A program made the translations under genes and the position numbers. A stretch of 64,000 nt of DNA, taken from the NCBI RefSeq assembly GCF_027622945.1, contig NZ_JAPZVQ010000003.1, forward strand, positions 176,441-240,440, in the 5' to 3' direction. The stretch's first letter is position 1; the number at the start of each line of letters is the position of its first letter. This document shows positions 29,045 to 39,145 of the stretch, in pieces. The notes below the pieces were generated by a model. It had not been told where the DNA came from. It worked only from the letters and a program-made list of their open reading frames with translations, and made no database searches. This DNA comes from Glycomyces lechevalierae. GTDB lineage: Bacteria; Actinomycetota; Actinomycetes; Mycobacteriales; Micromonosporaceae.

Positions 29045-30295
29045 ATGGACACGGGCGAGTTCCGTCGACTGTGGAATGAGATCGAGCCGATCGGCCGCGC
29101 GGCGTCTGCCGGGGGAGAGCCGGGCGGGTACGTGCGGTTCTCCTGGACCGAGCCGGACCTGGACCTCCGTACCTGGTTCCACACCCAGGCGAAGCGGCGC
29201 GGCCTGCGCTACGAGGAGGACCGCAACGGCAACCTCTACGCGTGGTGGGACGCGGAGAAGGAGCAGGTCATCGATCCGGACGCGCCGCATCCGCACGGCG
29301 CGGTCCTGACCGGCAGCCACTTCGACTCGGTCCCGCACGGCGGCGCGTACGACGGCCCGCTCGGGATCGTCTCGGCGTTCCTGGCCGTCGACCAACTCAA
29401 AGCCGACGGTGCGATCCTCAAGCGGCCCATCGGCATCGCCGCGTTCACAGAAGAGGAAGGCGGGCGCTTCGGCGTCCCCTGCCTCGGCTCGCGGCTCATG
29501 ACCGGCGCGATCGACCCCGGCCGCGCCCGCGCGCTCACCGACCCCGACGGCGTCACGCTCGCCGAGGCCATGAGCGAGGCGGGCGGCGAGCCCGACCTCC
29601 TCGGGCCCGATCCCGAACGGCTCGCGCGCCTCGCCGCGTTCATCGAGCTGCACATCGAGCAGGGCCGCGCCCTCGACGGCAGCGAGTCGCCGGTGTCCGT
29701 CGCCACCGCGATCTGGCCGCACGGCCGCTGGCGCATGGTCTTCACCGGCACGGCCGACCACGCCGGGACCACGCGCCTGCCCGACCGGCGCGACCCGATG
29801 CTGACGTTCGCGTTCGCGGTCCTCGCCGCCCGCAAGGAGGCCCGGATCGCCGGCGGCGTCGCCACGGTCGGCCGCGTAGAGGTGGAGCCGAACGCCACCA
29901 ACGCGATCGCCTCGACCGTGACCGCGTGGCTCGACGCCCGCGCCCCCGACGAGGCCGTGCTGAGCGAGATCCTGGAAGGCTTCGTGTCCAAAGTGTCCGA
30001 ACGGGCGGGTCGGGACAGCACCGGCTTCGAGATCAGCCCTGAGTCCGAGACGCCCATCGTCGAGTTCGACGCGTCCCTGCGCGACCGGATCGCCGGGCTC
30101 CTCGGCGGCGCCCCGATCCTGCCGACCGCGGCGGGCCACGACGCCGGAGTGCTCTCGGCGCACGTGCCGACCGCGATGCTGTTCGTGCGCAACCCCCACG
30201 GCATTTCCCACGCGCCCGGCGAGGCGGCCAGCGACGAGGACTGCGCCGCCGGCGTCGCCGCGCTCGCGGCCGTGCTGCGGGACCTGGCGTGCTGA
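29045..30295 (+). CDS. AllC-like M20 amidohydrolase in the hut operon
   Basis: 416 aa, metallopeptidase M20 family, of the allantoate amidohydrolase / N-carbamoyl-amino-acid hydrolase branch. Metal-site motifs in order: GSHFDSVPHGGAYDGPLG, EEEGGRFGVPCLGSR, ELHIEQGRALDG, and near the end AAGHDAGVLS with GISHAPGE. The dimerisation domain lies between about residues 215 and 330. Situated between hutU and hutF, and with no HutG-type deformylase gene nearby, it is a good candidate for cleaving N-formyl-L-glutamate made by HutF, rather than allantoate. A similar order occurs in Streptomyces as far as I recall. Overlaps hutF by seven bases. Confidence 0.85.
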   Translation: MDTGEFRRLWNEIEPIGRAASAGGEPGGYVRFSWTEPDLDLRTWFHTQAKRRGLRYEEDRNGNLYAWWDAEKEQVIDPDAPHPHGAVLTGSHFDSVPHGGAYDGPLGIVSAFLAVDQLKADGAILKRPIGIAAFTEEEGGRFGVPCLGSRLMTGAIDPGRARALTDPDGVTLAEAMSEAGGEPDLLGPDPERLARLAAFIELHIEQGRALDGSESPVSVATAIWPHGRWRMVFTGTADHAGTTRLPDRRDPMLTFAFAVLAARKEARIAGGVATVGRVEVEPNATNAIASTVTAWLDARAPDEAVLSEILEGFVSKVSERAGRDSTGFEISPESETPIVEFDASLRDRIAGLLGGAPILPTAAGHDAGVLSAHVPTAMLFVRNPHGISHAPGEAASDEDCAAGVAALAAVLRDLAC

Positions 30296-31584
30296 CCTTC
30301 TGGGCCGAGCACGCCCTGCTTCCGGGCGGCCCGGCCGAGTCGGTGGCGATCGAGGTCGCCGACGGCCGCATCGCCAAAGTGAGGCCAGGCAGCAAGAAGC
30401 GCGGCGATGTGCTTGCGGGCGTGACCCTCCCGGGCTTCGCGAACGCGCACTCGCACGCGTTCCACCGGGCCCTGCGCGGGCGGACTCACACCGGGTCCGG
30501 CACGTTCTGGACGTGGCGCGACGGCATGTACGCCCTATCCGAACGGCTCGAACCGGACTCGTACTACCGCCTGGCTCGCGGGGTCTACGCCGAGATGGCG
30601 CTCGCGGGGATCACGACTGTGGGGGAGTTCCACTACCTGCACCACTCGCCGGGCGGGCGCCCGTACTCGGACCCGAACGCCATGGGGGAGGCCCTGATCC
30701 AGGCCGCCGCCGACGCAGGCATCCGGATCACCCTGCTCGACACTCTTTATCTGGCGGGCGGTTTCGGCCTGCCGCTCGAGCCCGCGCAGCGGCGCTTCGG
30801 CGACGGCGGCCTGGAGGCCTGGCTCGACCGCGTCGACAAGCTCAAGCCGCCCGCGCACGCGGTCATCGGCGGCGCGGTGCACTCGGTGCGCGCCGTCCCG
30901 GAGGAGGCCATCGCCGCGTTCGCATGCTCGACCGAGGGCCGCCCGGTCCACGTGCACCTCTCCGAACAGCGCTCCGAGAACGAGTCCTGCCGGCTCGAGC
31001 ACGGCTGCAGCCCAGCCGAACTGCTCGAGCGCTGCGGGCTCCTCGGCCCCGACCTCACCGCCGTCCACGCCACCCACCTCGCCGGTCACGACATCGACCT
31101 CCTGCGCCGCTCGGGCACGTCCGCGTGCTTCTGCCCCACGACGGAACGCGACCTCGCCGACGGCCTCGGCCCGGCGCGGGCACTCGCCGAAGCGGGCGTG
31201 CGGCTCTCGCTCGGCACCGACTCGAACGCCATTGTGGACATGTTCGAGGAGGCGCGCGCGGTCGAGATGCACGAGCGGCTCGTCAGTGAAGAGCGCGGCC
31301 GTTTCACCGCCCAGGAACTGCTCGACGCGATGACCAGGCACGACACCCTCGGCTGGCCTGACGCGGGCCGCATCGAGCCGGGTGCGCGGGCCGACCTGGT
31401 CACCGTGGACCTTGGGACGCCGCGCACCGCCGGCATCGATCCTGCCGGAGTCGTCTACGCCGCCACGGCAGCCGACATCACCGACGTGATCGCCGACGGC
31501 CGCCGCATCGTCGCAGGTGGAAGGCACCTGCGGGTTGACGCGGGCGCGGAACTCGCAGCCTCGATCGGAGGCCTGTGGGCATGA
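30289..31584 (+). CDS. hutF: formimidoylglutamate deiminase
   Basis: 431 aa amidohydrolase-superfamily enzyme, GTG start overlapping the previous stop. Converts N-formimino-L-glutamate to N-formyl-L-glutamate and ammonia. Metal and catalytic motifs: [35 protein letters not shown], and [14 protein letters not shown] with the conserved aspartate. [12 protein letters not shown] matches the substrate loop of HutF. Its presence shows the five-step (HutF) variant of histidine degradation rather than the HutG formiminoglutamase route. Confidence 0.92.
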   Translation: MLTFWAEHALLPGGPAESVAIEVADGRIAKVRPGSKKRGDVLAGVTLPGFANAHSHAFHRALRGRTHTGSGTFWTWRDGMYALSERLEPDSYYRLARGVYAEMALAGITTVGEFHYLHHSPGGRPYSDPNAMGEALIQAAADAGIRITLLDTLYLAGGFGLPLEPAQRRFGDGGLEAWLDRVDKLKPPAHAVIGGAVHSVRAVPEEAIAAFACSTEGRPVHVHLSEQRSENESCRLEHGCSPAELLERCGLLGPDLTAVHATHLAGHDIDLLRRSGTSACFCPTTERDLADGLGPARALAEAGVRLSLGTDSNAIVDMFEEARAVEMHERLVSEERGRFTAQELLDAMTRHDTLGWPDAGRIEPGARADLVTVDLGTPRTAGIDPAGVVYAATAADITDVIADGRRIVAGGRHLRVDAGAELAASIGGLWA

Positions 31585-31693
31585 ACGATCCAAATCGCAG
31601 CGAACGTGCCGCGCCCCTCTCGTCGCTTCAGCGAACGCCGACCGGCGCCACCGTCGTCCCGACACTTTCGACCGCTTTCCGAAAGGACCGGCG

Positions 31694-32839
31694 ATGAGCC
31701 TCCTGATCGACAACATCGGCGAGCTGTTCACCGCTGACCCGACACTCGGCGTCCTGCACGACGCCGCGGTCGTCGCCGATGAAGGGCACATCGTCTGGAT
31801 CGGCCCGAACACCGCAGCGCCCGAAACCGATGAACGACTCGACGCCGGCGGCCGGGCCGTGATCCCTGGGTTCGTCGACAGCCATGCGCACCTCGTCTTC
31901 GCGGGCGACCGCAGCGCCGAGTTCGCCGCGCGCATGAGCGGCGAGCCGTACACCGGCGGCGGGATCCGCACCACCGTCGCCGCGACCCGCGAGGCGAGCG
32001 ACGAAGGCTTGCGCGCCAACACTTCCCAGCTCACGACCGAGATGCTCGCCCAGGGCACAACCACAGTGGAGATCAAGTCCGGATACGGCCTCACCGTCGC
32101 CGACGAAGCCCGGTCGCTGCAGATCGCGAGCGAGTTCACCGCCGAGACCACGTACCTCGGCGCGCACACCGTCCCGTCCGGCGCGGACCCCGACGAGTAC
32201 ACGGCCCTCGCCTGCGGCCCCATGCTCGAAGCCTGTGCGCCGCACGCCAAATGGGCGGACGTGTTCTGCGAGCGCGGCGCCTTCGACGGCGACCAGGCCC
32301 GCGCGGTCCTCACCGCGAGCGCGAAAGCCGGTCTGGCCCTGCGCGTCCACGCCAACCAGCTCACCGCCGGGCCCGGCGTCCGCCTCGCCGTCGAGCTCGG
32401 CGCGGCCTCCGCCGACCACTGCACGCACCTCACCGCCGCCGACGTGGACGCCCTCGCGAGCGGCGATACGGTCGCGACCCTCCTGCCGGGCGCGGAGTTC
32501 TCGACGCGCTCGCCGTATCCGGACGCCCGCCGCCTCATCGACGCGGGCGTGACCGTGGCCCTCGCGACCGACTGCAATCCCGGTTCGTCGTTCACGAGCA
32601 GCATGGCGTTCTGCATCGCCCTCGCCGTGCGCGAGATGCGCATGACCCCCGCCGAAGCGCTCACCGCCGCCACCGCGGGCGGAGCGAAGGCACTGCGCCG
32701 CAAGGACATCGGCCGCATATCCGTCGGCGCTCGCGCCGATCTGGTCGTGCTCGACGCGCCCAGCCACGTCCATCTGGCCTACCGGCCGGGGACGCCCCTA
32801 GTGAAGGCCGTCGTACACGACGGCGACATAGTGCGTTGA
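31694..32839 (+). CDS. hutI: imidazolonepropionase
   Basis: 381 aa from ATG at 31694 with GAAAGGA upstream. Hydrolyses imidazolone propionate to N-formimino-L-glutamate. Motifs: [15 protein letters not shown] (metal-binding HxH), [26 protein letters not shown], and [11 protein letters not shown] carrying the catalytic aspartate. A 109-bp gap separates it from hutF, the largest in the operon, and could hold an extra promoter. Nine bases separate it from hutH. Confidence 0.95.
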   Translation: MSLLIDNIGELFTADPTLGVLHDAAVVADEGHIVWIGPNTAAPETDERLDAGGRAVIPGFVDSHAHLVFAGDRSAEFAARMSGEPYTGGGIRTTVAATREASDEGLRANTSQLTTEMLAQGTTTVEIKSGYGLTVADEARSLQIASEFTAETTYLGAHTVPSGADPDEYTALACGPMLEACAPHAKWADVFCERGAFDGDQARAVLTASAKAGLALRVHANQLTAGPGVRLAVELGAASADHCTHLTAADVDALASGDTVATLLPGAEFSTRSPYPDARRLIDAGVTVALATDCNPGSSFTSSMAFCIALAVREMRMTPAEALTAATAGGAKALRRKDIGRISVGARADLVVLDAPSHVHLAYRPGTPLVKAVVHDGDIVR

Positions 32840-32848
32840 GGAGGAGCG

Positions 32849-34387
32849 ATGTCCACAGTCCACATCAAGCCGGCCCCGGTCACCCCTGAGGAGGTGATCG
32901 CGGTGGCCCGCGACCGCGCCGAGGTCGTGATCGACGCCGAGGCTCGCGAGGCCATGGCCGCCAGCCGGGCGATCGTGGACGGGATCGAGCGCGAAGGCCG
33001 GCCCGTCTACGGCGTCTCGACCGGTTTCGGCGCGCTCGCGAACACCTTCGTCGAGCCCGAGCGTCGCGGCGAGCTGCAGCACGCGCTCATCCGCTCGCAC
33101 GCGGCCGGCGTCGGCGACCCGATGCCCGACGAGGTCGTGCGCGCCATGATGCTGCTGCGCCTGCGCTCACTCGCCATGGGCCGCTCCGGGGTCCGCCCCG
33201 TGATCGCGGACGCGCTCGCCGGACTCCTGAACTCGGACATCACCCCTTGGGTCCCGCGGCACGGCTCGCTCGGCGCGTCGGGCGACCTCGCGCCGCTCGC
33301 GCACTGCGCGCTGGTCATGCTCGGCGAAGGCTGGGTCCGCGCGGCCGACGGCACGCGCCTCGAGGCCGGGCCGGTCCTCGAACGCGCGGGGCTCGAGCCG
33401 ATCACGTTGTCCTCCAAGGAAGGGCTGGCGCTGATCAACGGCACGGACGGGATGCTCGGGATGCTCATCCTGGCCGTCGCGGACCTGCGCCACCTCCTGA
33501 CGATGGCCGACGTGTGCGCCGCACTGTCCAATGAGGCCATGCTCGGCTCGGACCGCCCGTTCCAGCCCGAGCTGCACGAGATCCGGCCGCAACCGGGCCA
33601 GGCGAGGAGCGCCGCGAACATCCACCGGCTGCTGCAGGACTCCGAGGTCATGGACTCCCACCGCAACGACCTCGCGCACGCCGTCCAGGACGCCTACTCG
33701 ATGCGCTGCGCCCCGCAGGTCGCCGGCGCGGCCCGCGACGTGCTCGCCTACGCGGAGACCGTGGCGGCCCAAGAGCTCCGCTCAGTGGTCGACAACCCGG
33801 TGGTCCTCCCGGACGGCCGCGTCGAGTCCACCGGCAACTTCCACGGCGCGCCGCTCGGTTACGCCGCCGACTTCCTCGGCATCGCCGCCGCCGACGTCGG
33901 CTCGATCTCCGAACGCCGCGTCGACCGCCTCCTCGACGTGACCCGCAACCGCGGCCTGCCCGCGTTCCTCAGTCCGGACCCGGGCGTGAACTCGGGGCTG
34001 ATGATCGCCCAGTACACGGCCGCGGGCATCGTCGCGGAGAACCGCCGCCTCGCCGCGCCCGCCTCGGTCGACTCGGTCCCGACCTCCGGCATGCAGGAGG
34101 ACCACGTCTCGATGGGCTGGGCCGCCGCCTGCAAACTCCGCACGATCCTCGACAACCTCGGCACCCTCCTCGCGGTCGAGATGCTGGCCGCCACGCAGGG
34201 CCTGCAGCTCCGCCTGCCGCTCATCCCGTCCCCGGCCGCCCGCGCCGCGACCGCCGCCGTGGCCCCGATCGCCGGCAAGCCCGGCCCGGACCAGTTCCTC
34301 GCCCCGGTCATCGAACAGGTCAAACACCTCGTCGAGGGCCCGACCCTGAAGGCCGAGATCGAAACCGCGGTCGGCCCGCTCGAATAG
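32849..34387 (+). CDS. hutH: histidine ammonia-lyase
   Basis: 512 aa. Deaminates L-histidine to urocanate, the first step of the pathway. The Ala-Ser-Gly triad that forms the MIO electrophile is in HGSLGASGDLAPLAHCAL (about residue 144). YGVSTGFGALANTF and the C-terminal MQEDHVSMGWAAACKL are family-typical. GGAGGAGCG lies just before the ATG. Last gene of the operon, followed by a strong hairpin. Confidence 0.95.
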   Translation: MSTVHIKPAPVTPEEVIAVARDRAEVVIDAEAREAMAASRAIVDGIEREGRPVYGVSTGFGALANTFVEPERRGELQHALIRSHAAGVGDPMPDEVVRAMMLLRLRSLAMGRSGVRPVIADALAGLLNSDITPWVPRHGSLGASGDLAPLAHCALVMLGEGWVRAADGTRLEAGPVLERAGLEPITLSSKEGLALINGTDGMLGMLILAVADLRHLLTMADVCAALSNEAMLGSDRPFQPELHEIRPQPGQARSAANIHRLLQDSEVMDSHRNDLAHAVQDAYSMRCAPQVAGAARDVLAYAETVAAQELRSVVDNPVVLPDGRVESTGNFHGAPLGYAADFLGIAAADVGSISERRVDRLLDVTRNRGLPAFLSPDPGVNSGLMIAQYTAAGIVAENRRLAAPASVDSVPTSGMQEDHVSMGWAAACKLRTILDNLGTLLAVEMLAATQGLQLRLPLIPSPAARAATAAVAPIAGKPGPDQFLAPVIEQVKHLVEGPTLKAEIETAVGPLE

Positions 34388-34432
34388 GCCACCGAAAACG
34401 GCATACGCCGCATAGGGAACAGAGAAGCCACA

Positions 34433-34464
34433 GCGCCCCGCTCCCGTTCCGGGAGCCGGGGCGC
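34433..34464 (+). terminator. terminator after hutH
   Basis: GCGCCCCGCTCCCG pairs with CGGGAG-C-CGGGGCGC across a three-base loop, with one bulged C. It is GC-rich with no T-run, the usual form in this genome. It lies between hutH and the CHAD gene. Confidence 0.75.
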
Positions 34465-34504
34465 CGTGCTGTGTAATGGGAGGCCTGTCGACGGGGGAGG
34501 GCCG

Positions 34505-35299
34505 ATGTCTGAAACACCAAGCGCCGGAACGGGAGTGCACGAGTACTTCGCGGTACAGGCCGAGGCGCTGCAGCGACTTCGGGAGCCGGTCATGCGCCGC
34601 GAACCCGACGCGGTGCACCGCATGCGCGTCGCCACCAGGCGGCTGCGATCGCTGCTGTCGACCTACTCCGGGCTCTACGCCGAGGTGCCGCTCAGGCGGC
34701 GGCGACTCCGCTGGCTCGCCACCGAACTCGGGAACGTCCGCGACCTCGAAGTGCTGCGGATCCGGTTCGCGAAGCGCCTCGGCGACGAGCGGCCCGACTG
34801 GTTCGCGGCCCTGGAGGAGCAGGAACGCCTCGCCTATGGGCCCTTGATCCAGGCCTGCTCCCGCGAGCGGACCGCCAACCTGCTGGCCGCCGCCAGGGAC
34901 ATGGCCGAGGCCCCGGCTTTCAGCGAGGCCGCCGAGCGGCCCGCCGATGCCGTGCTCGCCCCGATCGTCGAAGCGGCCCGCCGGGACCTGGCGGTGTCCG
35001 TGGCGGCCATCGCGACCTCGCCCCACCCGGACGAGGCCCGGCACCAGGCCCGCAACATCGCCAAGCGGACCCGCTACACCGCCGAGGCCGCGACGGCCCT
35101 CGGCGAACCCGCCGAGACGGTCGCCGCCGAGGCCAAGCGCCTTCAGAACCTGCTGGGCCGTTGCCAGGACGACGTGGTCGCGATCCGCTACCTCGAAACC
35201 CACGCCCCCGATTCCCCGGTCCTCGAACGCGAACACCGGGCCCACGCCAAACACCTCGCCAAGGCACAAGCCGCCCTCGCGGACACCGAGGTGCGCTAG
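34505..35299 (+). CDS. CHAD domain protein
   Basis: 264 aa, all-alpha and histidine/arginine-rich CHAD domain. The family signature MRREPDAVHRMRVATRRLRS (with conserved H, R, R) sits at residues 31-50, and LGNVRDLEVLRIRF and ARNIAKRTRYTAEA follow. CHAD domains bind inorganic polyphosphate, so a role at polyphosphate granules or in phosphate metabolism is likely. ATG with GGGGGAGGG upstream. No CYTH/triphosphatase domain is fused here. Confidence 0.85.
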   Translation: MSETPSAGTGVHEYFAVQAEALQRLREPVMRREPDAVHRMRVATRRLRSLLSTYSGLYAEVPLRRRRLRWLATELGNVRDLEVLRIRFAKRLGDERPDWFAALEEQERLAYGPLIQACSRERTANLLAAARDMAEAPAFSEAAERPADAVLAPIVEAARRDLAVSVAAIATSPHPDEARHQARNIAKRTRYTAEAATALGEPAETVAAEAKRLQNLLGRCQDDVVAIRYLETHAPDSPVLEREHRAHAKHLAKAQAALADTEVR

Positions 35300-35703
35300 G
35301 CGAACGGGTTCAGCAGCCGTGCACCGGTCCGCTGGAAGTCGTTGACGTTGCGGGTCACGAGGACCATGTCGTGGACGATCGCGGTCGCGGCGATGTACGC
35401 GTCGATGATCGGCAGCGGATCGGGGTCGTTGAGCTCGCCCCAGACGTTGGCGATCTCCGGCGTGACCGGCAGGACCCGGGATTCGTACGGGACCAGCAGA
35501 TGGTCGAGCCAGAGCGCGAGCGCTGCGGCCCGTTCGGAGTCCTTGCGACGCAGCCTCGCCAGGCCCTTGCGGAACTCGCCGATGGTCATGACGCTCAAGT
35601 GCATCTCGGCGTCGGAGGTCGCGTCGTACCAGCGCATGACGCCGCGATTCGGCTCCGGCCTTCGCAACTCGCTCAGGACGTCGGTGTCGAGCAGGTACCT
35701 CAC
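35296..35703 (-). CDS. PIN-domain toxin (VapC type)
   Basis: 135 aa PIN-domain ribonuclease. The acidic metal ligands are visible: D6 in YLLDTDVLSEL, E in TIGEFRKGLARL, and D in PIIDAYIAATA plus the C-terminal LVTRNVNDF. Closest in style to the FitB/VapC branch. Its ATG overlaps the antitoxin stop (ATGA). As a toxin it would cleave RNA when the antitoxin is degraded. Confidence 0.88.
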   Translation of the reverse strand: MRYLLDTDVLSELRRPEPNRGVMRWYDATSDAEMHLSVMTIGEFRKGLARLRRKDSERAAALALWLDHLLVPYESRVLPVTPEIANVWGELNDPDPLPIIDAYIAATAIVHDMVLVTRNVNDFQRTGARLLNPFA

Positions 35704-35957
35704 AGGTCGAACCCCAGGTCCTGCTCGCGCGGCAGCTCCGCGCGGAGGTCCGAGGTGTCGGGGAAGTCGTCGAGGAACGGCGGTTCCCGCAGCAGCGCTT
35801 TGAAGGAGGGCGCTCCGGCGAGGCGCCGGTAGTCCTCCACGCTCAGGATCACGGCCTCTTCGCGGCCGTGCCGGGTGATGAACTGCGCGCCTTCGGTCTT
35901 GGTGGCGCGGACGAGCTCGCTGAAGCGTTTCTTGGCGTCTTGGACCTGCCAGTGCAT
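35700..35957 (-). CDS. Phd/YefM-type antitoxin
   Basis: 85 aa from the ATG at 35957 (GGAGG seven bases upstream); earlier in-frame ATGs exist but lack a ribosome site. WQVQDAKKRFSELVRATKTE and FITRHGREEAVILSVEDYRR are the DNA-binding Phd/YefM fold; the acidic C-terminal third binds the PIN toxin. It is the first gene of the toxin-antitoxin operon and should repress it. Confidence 0.88.
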   Translation of the reverse strand: MHWQVQDAKKRFSELVRATKTEGAQFITRHGREEAVILSVEDYRRLAGAPSFKALLREPPFLDDFPDTSDLRAELPREQDLGFDL

Positions 35958-35973
35958 GGGCCCGCCTCCGCTC

Positions 35974-35998
35974 ATTCCGGAATTCTGACCAGTCTGAC
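35974..35998. promoter_or_regulatory. probable antitoxin operator
   Basis: ATTCCGGAAT (perfect palindrome, 35974-35983) followed by CTGACC and TCTGACT repeats, just upstream of the antitoxin start and near an AT-rich promoter. Autoregulation by the Phd-type antitoxin is inferred. Confidence 0.4.
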
Positions 35999-36108
35999 TA
36001 TAATTTAGCACGCTCATGGCCTGCTCACGTGTGAGGCAGCTCTCCGCGCAGCGTTACGGCCCGGCGACAGGTGCCGCCGGGCCGTGCAGGGGTTGACGAT
36101 GGAAAGGG

Positions 36109-36810
36109 TTAGAGGCCGGAGAGCTTCTGGCCGGCGCGGATGACGGCCATGCCGAGGCGGTCGCCCGGGCGGCGTCCGAGACGCTCTATGGGGCCGGACA
36201 CCGAGATCGCGGCGACGACGCGGCCGGTCTTGTCCCGCACGGGAGCTGAGACGCTGACCACACCGGGTTCGCGTTCGGCGACCGACTGCGCGAAGCCGCG
36301 GCGGCGGACCTCGGCGAGGGTCTTGGACGAGAAGCGGCACTTGGGCAGGAGCGGCAGGATCCCTTCCGGCGGTTCCCACGCGAGCAGCACCTGCGCGCCC
36401 GAGCCGGCCGTCATCGGGAGGCCTGCGCCGACGGGCACCGTGTCGCGCAGCCCGGAGGCGCGCTCGGCGGCGGCCACGCAGACGCGTTCGTCGGCCCGCC
36501 TGCGGTACAGCTGGGTCGATTCGCCAGTCTGGTCGCGGAGGAGGTTGAGCACCGGTTCGGCGGCACTGAGGAGGACGTCGGCCGTCGACCCGGCGAGCTC
36601 GCCGAGTTTCGGGCCGGGGCGCCAGCGGCCCTCGTGGTCGCGTTGCAGCATCTCGTGGGCTTCGAGGGCCTGTGCGAGCCGGTGGGCCGTTGCCCTGGGC
36701 AACCCGGTCTCGTGCACGAGCTCAGCCAGGCTGGCGCCGTTGGTGCAAGCCGTGAGGATGAGCACCGCCTTGTCAAGGACGCCGACTCCGCTGATAGTAT
36801 TCGTTCTCAC
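36109..36810 (-). CDS. IclR family regulator, NdgR-like
   Basis: 233 aa from a GTG at 36810 (GGAGG 13 bases upstream; an ATG at 36831 would add seven residues). N-terminal winged helix GVGVLDKAVLILTAC and ETGLPRATAHRLAQALE; C-terminal IclR effector domain. It is divergent from leuCD. The NdgR/LtbR group of actinobacteria has this exact neighbour and controls leucine and other amino-acid genes, so the same role is likely here. Confidence 0.88.
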   Translation of the reverse strand: MRTNTISGVGVLDKAVLILTACTNGASLAELVHETGLPRATAHRLAQALEAHEMLQRDHEGRWRPGPKLGELAGSTADVLLSAAEPVLNLLRDQTGESTQLYRRRADERVCVAAAERASGLRDTVPVGAGLPMTAGSGAQVLLAWEPPEGILPLLPKCRFSSKTLAEVRRRGFAQSVAEREPGVVSVSAPVRDKTGRVVAAISVSGPIERLGRRPGDRLGMAVIRAGQKLSGL

Positions 36811-36862
36811 GAGCTGAACATTACCTCCCATATTTCGAGAAGTCCAACGACTGGGAACAGAG

Positions 36863-38290
36863 ATGTCACCTACACCACACGAATCCGAGGGAACGGCACC
36901 GCGCACCCTCGCGCAGAAGGTCTGGGACGCCCACGTGGTACGCACGGGCGGCCAGCAACCCGATCTGCTCTACATCGACCTGCACCTCCTCCACGAGGTG
37001 ACCAGCCCCCAGGCCTTCGACGGCCTGCGGCAGGCAGGGCGCAAAGTCCGCCGGACCGATCTCACGATCGCGACCGAGGACCACAACACGCCCACCGACA
37101 ACCTCTTCACCATCGCGGACCCGACCAGCCGCAAGCAGATCGAGACGCTCCGCGCCAACTGCGAGGAGTTCGGCGTCCGGATCCACTCGCTCGGTGACGA
37201 GAACCAGGGCGTCGTCCACGTCGTGGGACCCCAGCTGGGACTCACCCAGCCGGGCATGACCGTGGTGTGCGGCGACTCCCACACCTCGACGCACGGCGCG
37301 TTCGGCTCGATCGCGTTCGGCATCGGCACCAGCGAGGTCGAGCACGTGCTCGCCACGCAGACCCTGCCGCAGGCGAAGCCGAAGTACATGGCCGTCACCG
37401 TGAACGGCTCGCTGCCCGAAGGCGTCTCGGCGAAGGACCTGATCCTCAAGATCATCTCCATCACCGGCACCGGCGGCGGCAAGGGCCACATCGTCGAGTA
37501 CCGCGGCCAGGCCATCGAAGAGCTCTCGATGGAAGGCCGCATGACGGTCTGCAACATGTCCATCGAGTGGGGCGCCAAGGCCGGCATGATCGCGCCGGAC
37601 GAGAAGACCGCCGAGTACGTCAAGGGCCGCGCGCACGCGCCCCAGGGCGAGGACTGGGACGCCGCCGTCGAGTACTGGCAGACCCTCAAGACCGACGAGG
37701 GCGCCGTCTTCGACAAGGAGATCGTCATCGACGCGGCCTCGTTGAGCCCGTTCGTCACCTGGGGCACCAACCCCGGGCAGGGCGTCGAGCTCTCCGGCAC
37801 CGTCCCCGCACCCGAGGACTTCGAGGACCCGATCGCGCGCACCACCGCCGCCGGGGCCCTGGAGTACATGGGCCTCGAGGCCGGCACGCCGATGCGCGAG
37901 ATCGACGTCGACGTCGTCTTCCTCGGCTCGTGCACCAACGGCCGCATCGAAGACCTGCGCACCGCCGCCGAGGTCATCAAGGGCCGCAAGGTCGCCGAGA
38001 GCGTCAACATGATGGTCGTGCCCGGCTCCGCGAAGGTCCGCGAGCAGGCCATCGCCGAAGGCCTCGACAAGGTCTTCATCGAAGCGGGCGCCGACTGGCG
38101 CTTCGCCGGCTGTTCGATGTGCCTGGGCATGAATCCGGACCAGCTGACGCCGGGCCAGCGCGCCGCCTCCACCTCGAACCGCAACTTCGAGGGCCGCCAA
38201 GGCAAGGGCGGGCGCACGCACCTGGTGAGCCCGGCCGTCGCCGCCGCCACGGCCGTCACCGGCCACCTCGCCAGCCCGGCGGATCTGTAG
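36863..38290 (+). CDS. leuC: 3-isopropylmalate dehydratase large subunit
   Basis: 475 aa. With LeuD isomerises 2-isopropylmalate to 3-isopropylmalate in leucine synthesis. Iron-sulphur cluster cysteines are in [14 protein letters not shown] and [31 protein letters not shown] and the final [15 protein letters not shown] are typical. 15 bp before leuD. The 52-bp divergent gap with the IclR gene must contain both promoters and the operator. Confidence 0.96.
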   Translation: MSPTPHESEGTAPRTLAQKVWDAHVVRTGGQQPDLLYIDLHLLHEVTSPQAFDGLRQAGRKVRRTDLTIATEDHNTPTDNLFTIADPTSRKQIETLRANCEEFGVRIHSLGDENQGVVHVVGPQLGLTQPGMTVVCGDSHTSTHGAFGSIAFGIGTSEVEHVLATQTLPQAKPKYMAVTVNGSLPEGVSAKDLILKIISITGTGGGKGHIVEYRGQAIEELSMEGRMTVCNMSIEWGAKAGMIAPDEKTAEYVKGRAHAPQGEDWDAAVEYWQTLKTDEGAVFDKEIVIDAASLSPFVTWGTNPGQGVELSGTVPAPEDFEDPIARTTAAGALEYMGLEAGTPMREIDVDVVFLGSCTNGRIEDLRTAAEVIKGRKVAESVNMMVVPGSAKVREQAIAEGLDKVFIEAGADWRFAGCSMCLGMNPDQLTPGQRAASTSNRNFEGRQGKGGRTHLVSPAVAAATAVTGHLASPADL

Positions 38291-38305
38291 GAAGGGCAGG
38301 GAATC

Positions 38306-38905
38306 ATGGACAAGTTCACGACCCACACCGGCAGCGTCGCGCCGCTGCGACGCTCCAACGTCGACACCGACCAGATCATCCCGGCCGTGTACCTCAAGCG
38401 GGTCACCAAGACCGGCTTCGAGGACGGCCTGTTCGCCGAGTGGCGCGAGGACGAGAAGTTCCTCCTCAACCAGCCGGAGTACCGGAACTCGACGATCCTG
38501 GTCACCGGCACCGAGTTCGGCACCGGCTCCTCGCGCGAGCACGCCGTCTGGGCCCTGAAGGACTACGGGTTCAAGGCGGTCATCGCCCCGCGCTTCGGAG
38601 ACATCTTCCGCGGCAACTCCCTCAAGAACGGTCTGTTGACTGTGGAGCTGCCCGAGGCGGCCGTCGAGGAGCTGTGGCTGCGCGCCGAACTCCACCCGGA
38701 GTCGGAGGTCACCGTCGACCTCGTGGAGTGCGAAGTCCGTGCGGGGGACCGCACCTGGAGCTTCGAGTTCGACGAGTTCCTGCGCTGGCGCATGATGGAA
38801 GGGCTCGACGACGTGGCCCTGACACTGCGCGACGAGGACAAGATCGCGGCGTACGAGTCGAACCGGGACGCTTGGCGGCCTAGGACTCTCCCCGCTCAGG
38901 TCTAG
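38306..38905 (+). CDS. leuD: 3-isopropylmalate dehydratase small subunit
   Basis: 199 aa swivelling-domain partner of Leu[16 protein letters not shown] and [19 protein letters not shown] are the substrate-binding motifs. AGGGAAGGGCAGGG precedes the ATG. Followed by a strong terminator. Confidence 0.96.
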   Translation: MDKFTTHTGSVAPLRRSNVDTDQIIPAVYLKRVTKTGFEDGLFAEWREDEKFLLNQPEYRNSTILVTGTEFGTGSSREHAVWALKDYGFKAVIAPRFGDIFRGNSLKNGLLTVELPEAAVEELWLRAELHPESEVTVDLVECEVRAGDRTWSFEFDEFLRWRMMEGLDDVALTLRDEDKIAAYESNRDAWRPRTLPAQV

Positions 38906-38939
38906 TGTCCGGAGCCCGATCCAGTTAGCAATCACGTAC

Positions 38940-38966
38940 GGAGCCGGTGGCGATGCCACCGGCTCC
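38940..38966 (+). terminator. terminator after leuCD
   Basis: Perfect 12-bp stem GGAGCCGGTGGC / GCCACCGGCTCC with GAT loop, 34 bases after the leuD stop. Confidence 0.85.
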
Positions 38967-39145
38967 AGGCGTGTTCGGGTCCCTCCCAACGGGGTTGCGA
39001 GCGTCGATTTCGGGCACCTGAATAAAAATTCCCTGCGACACAACGGGTCTATTTTCGCGGAAACAGTTGCGTTCGCTTTCGAAACGTCATAACGTGCGCT
39101 TAACAAGCTGGTATGGCTTCAAGGACTATCGGGAGGGTAGGACTC

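Noticed and set aside
29045..30295. Allantoin degradation gene
   Set aside because: No allantoinase, ureidoglycolate or urate genes nearby. The hut context points to the histidine pathway instead, although the family name is kept.
36863..38883. Alternative frames over leuC and leuD
   Set aside because: Arg/Pro/Gly-rich shadows of the two dehydratase genes with no family features.
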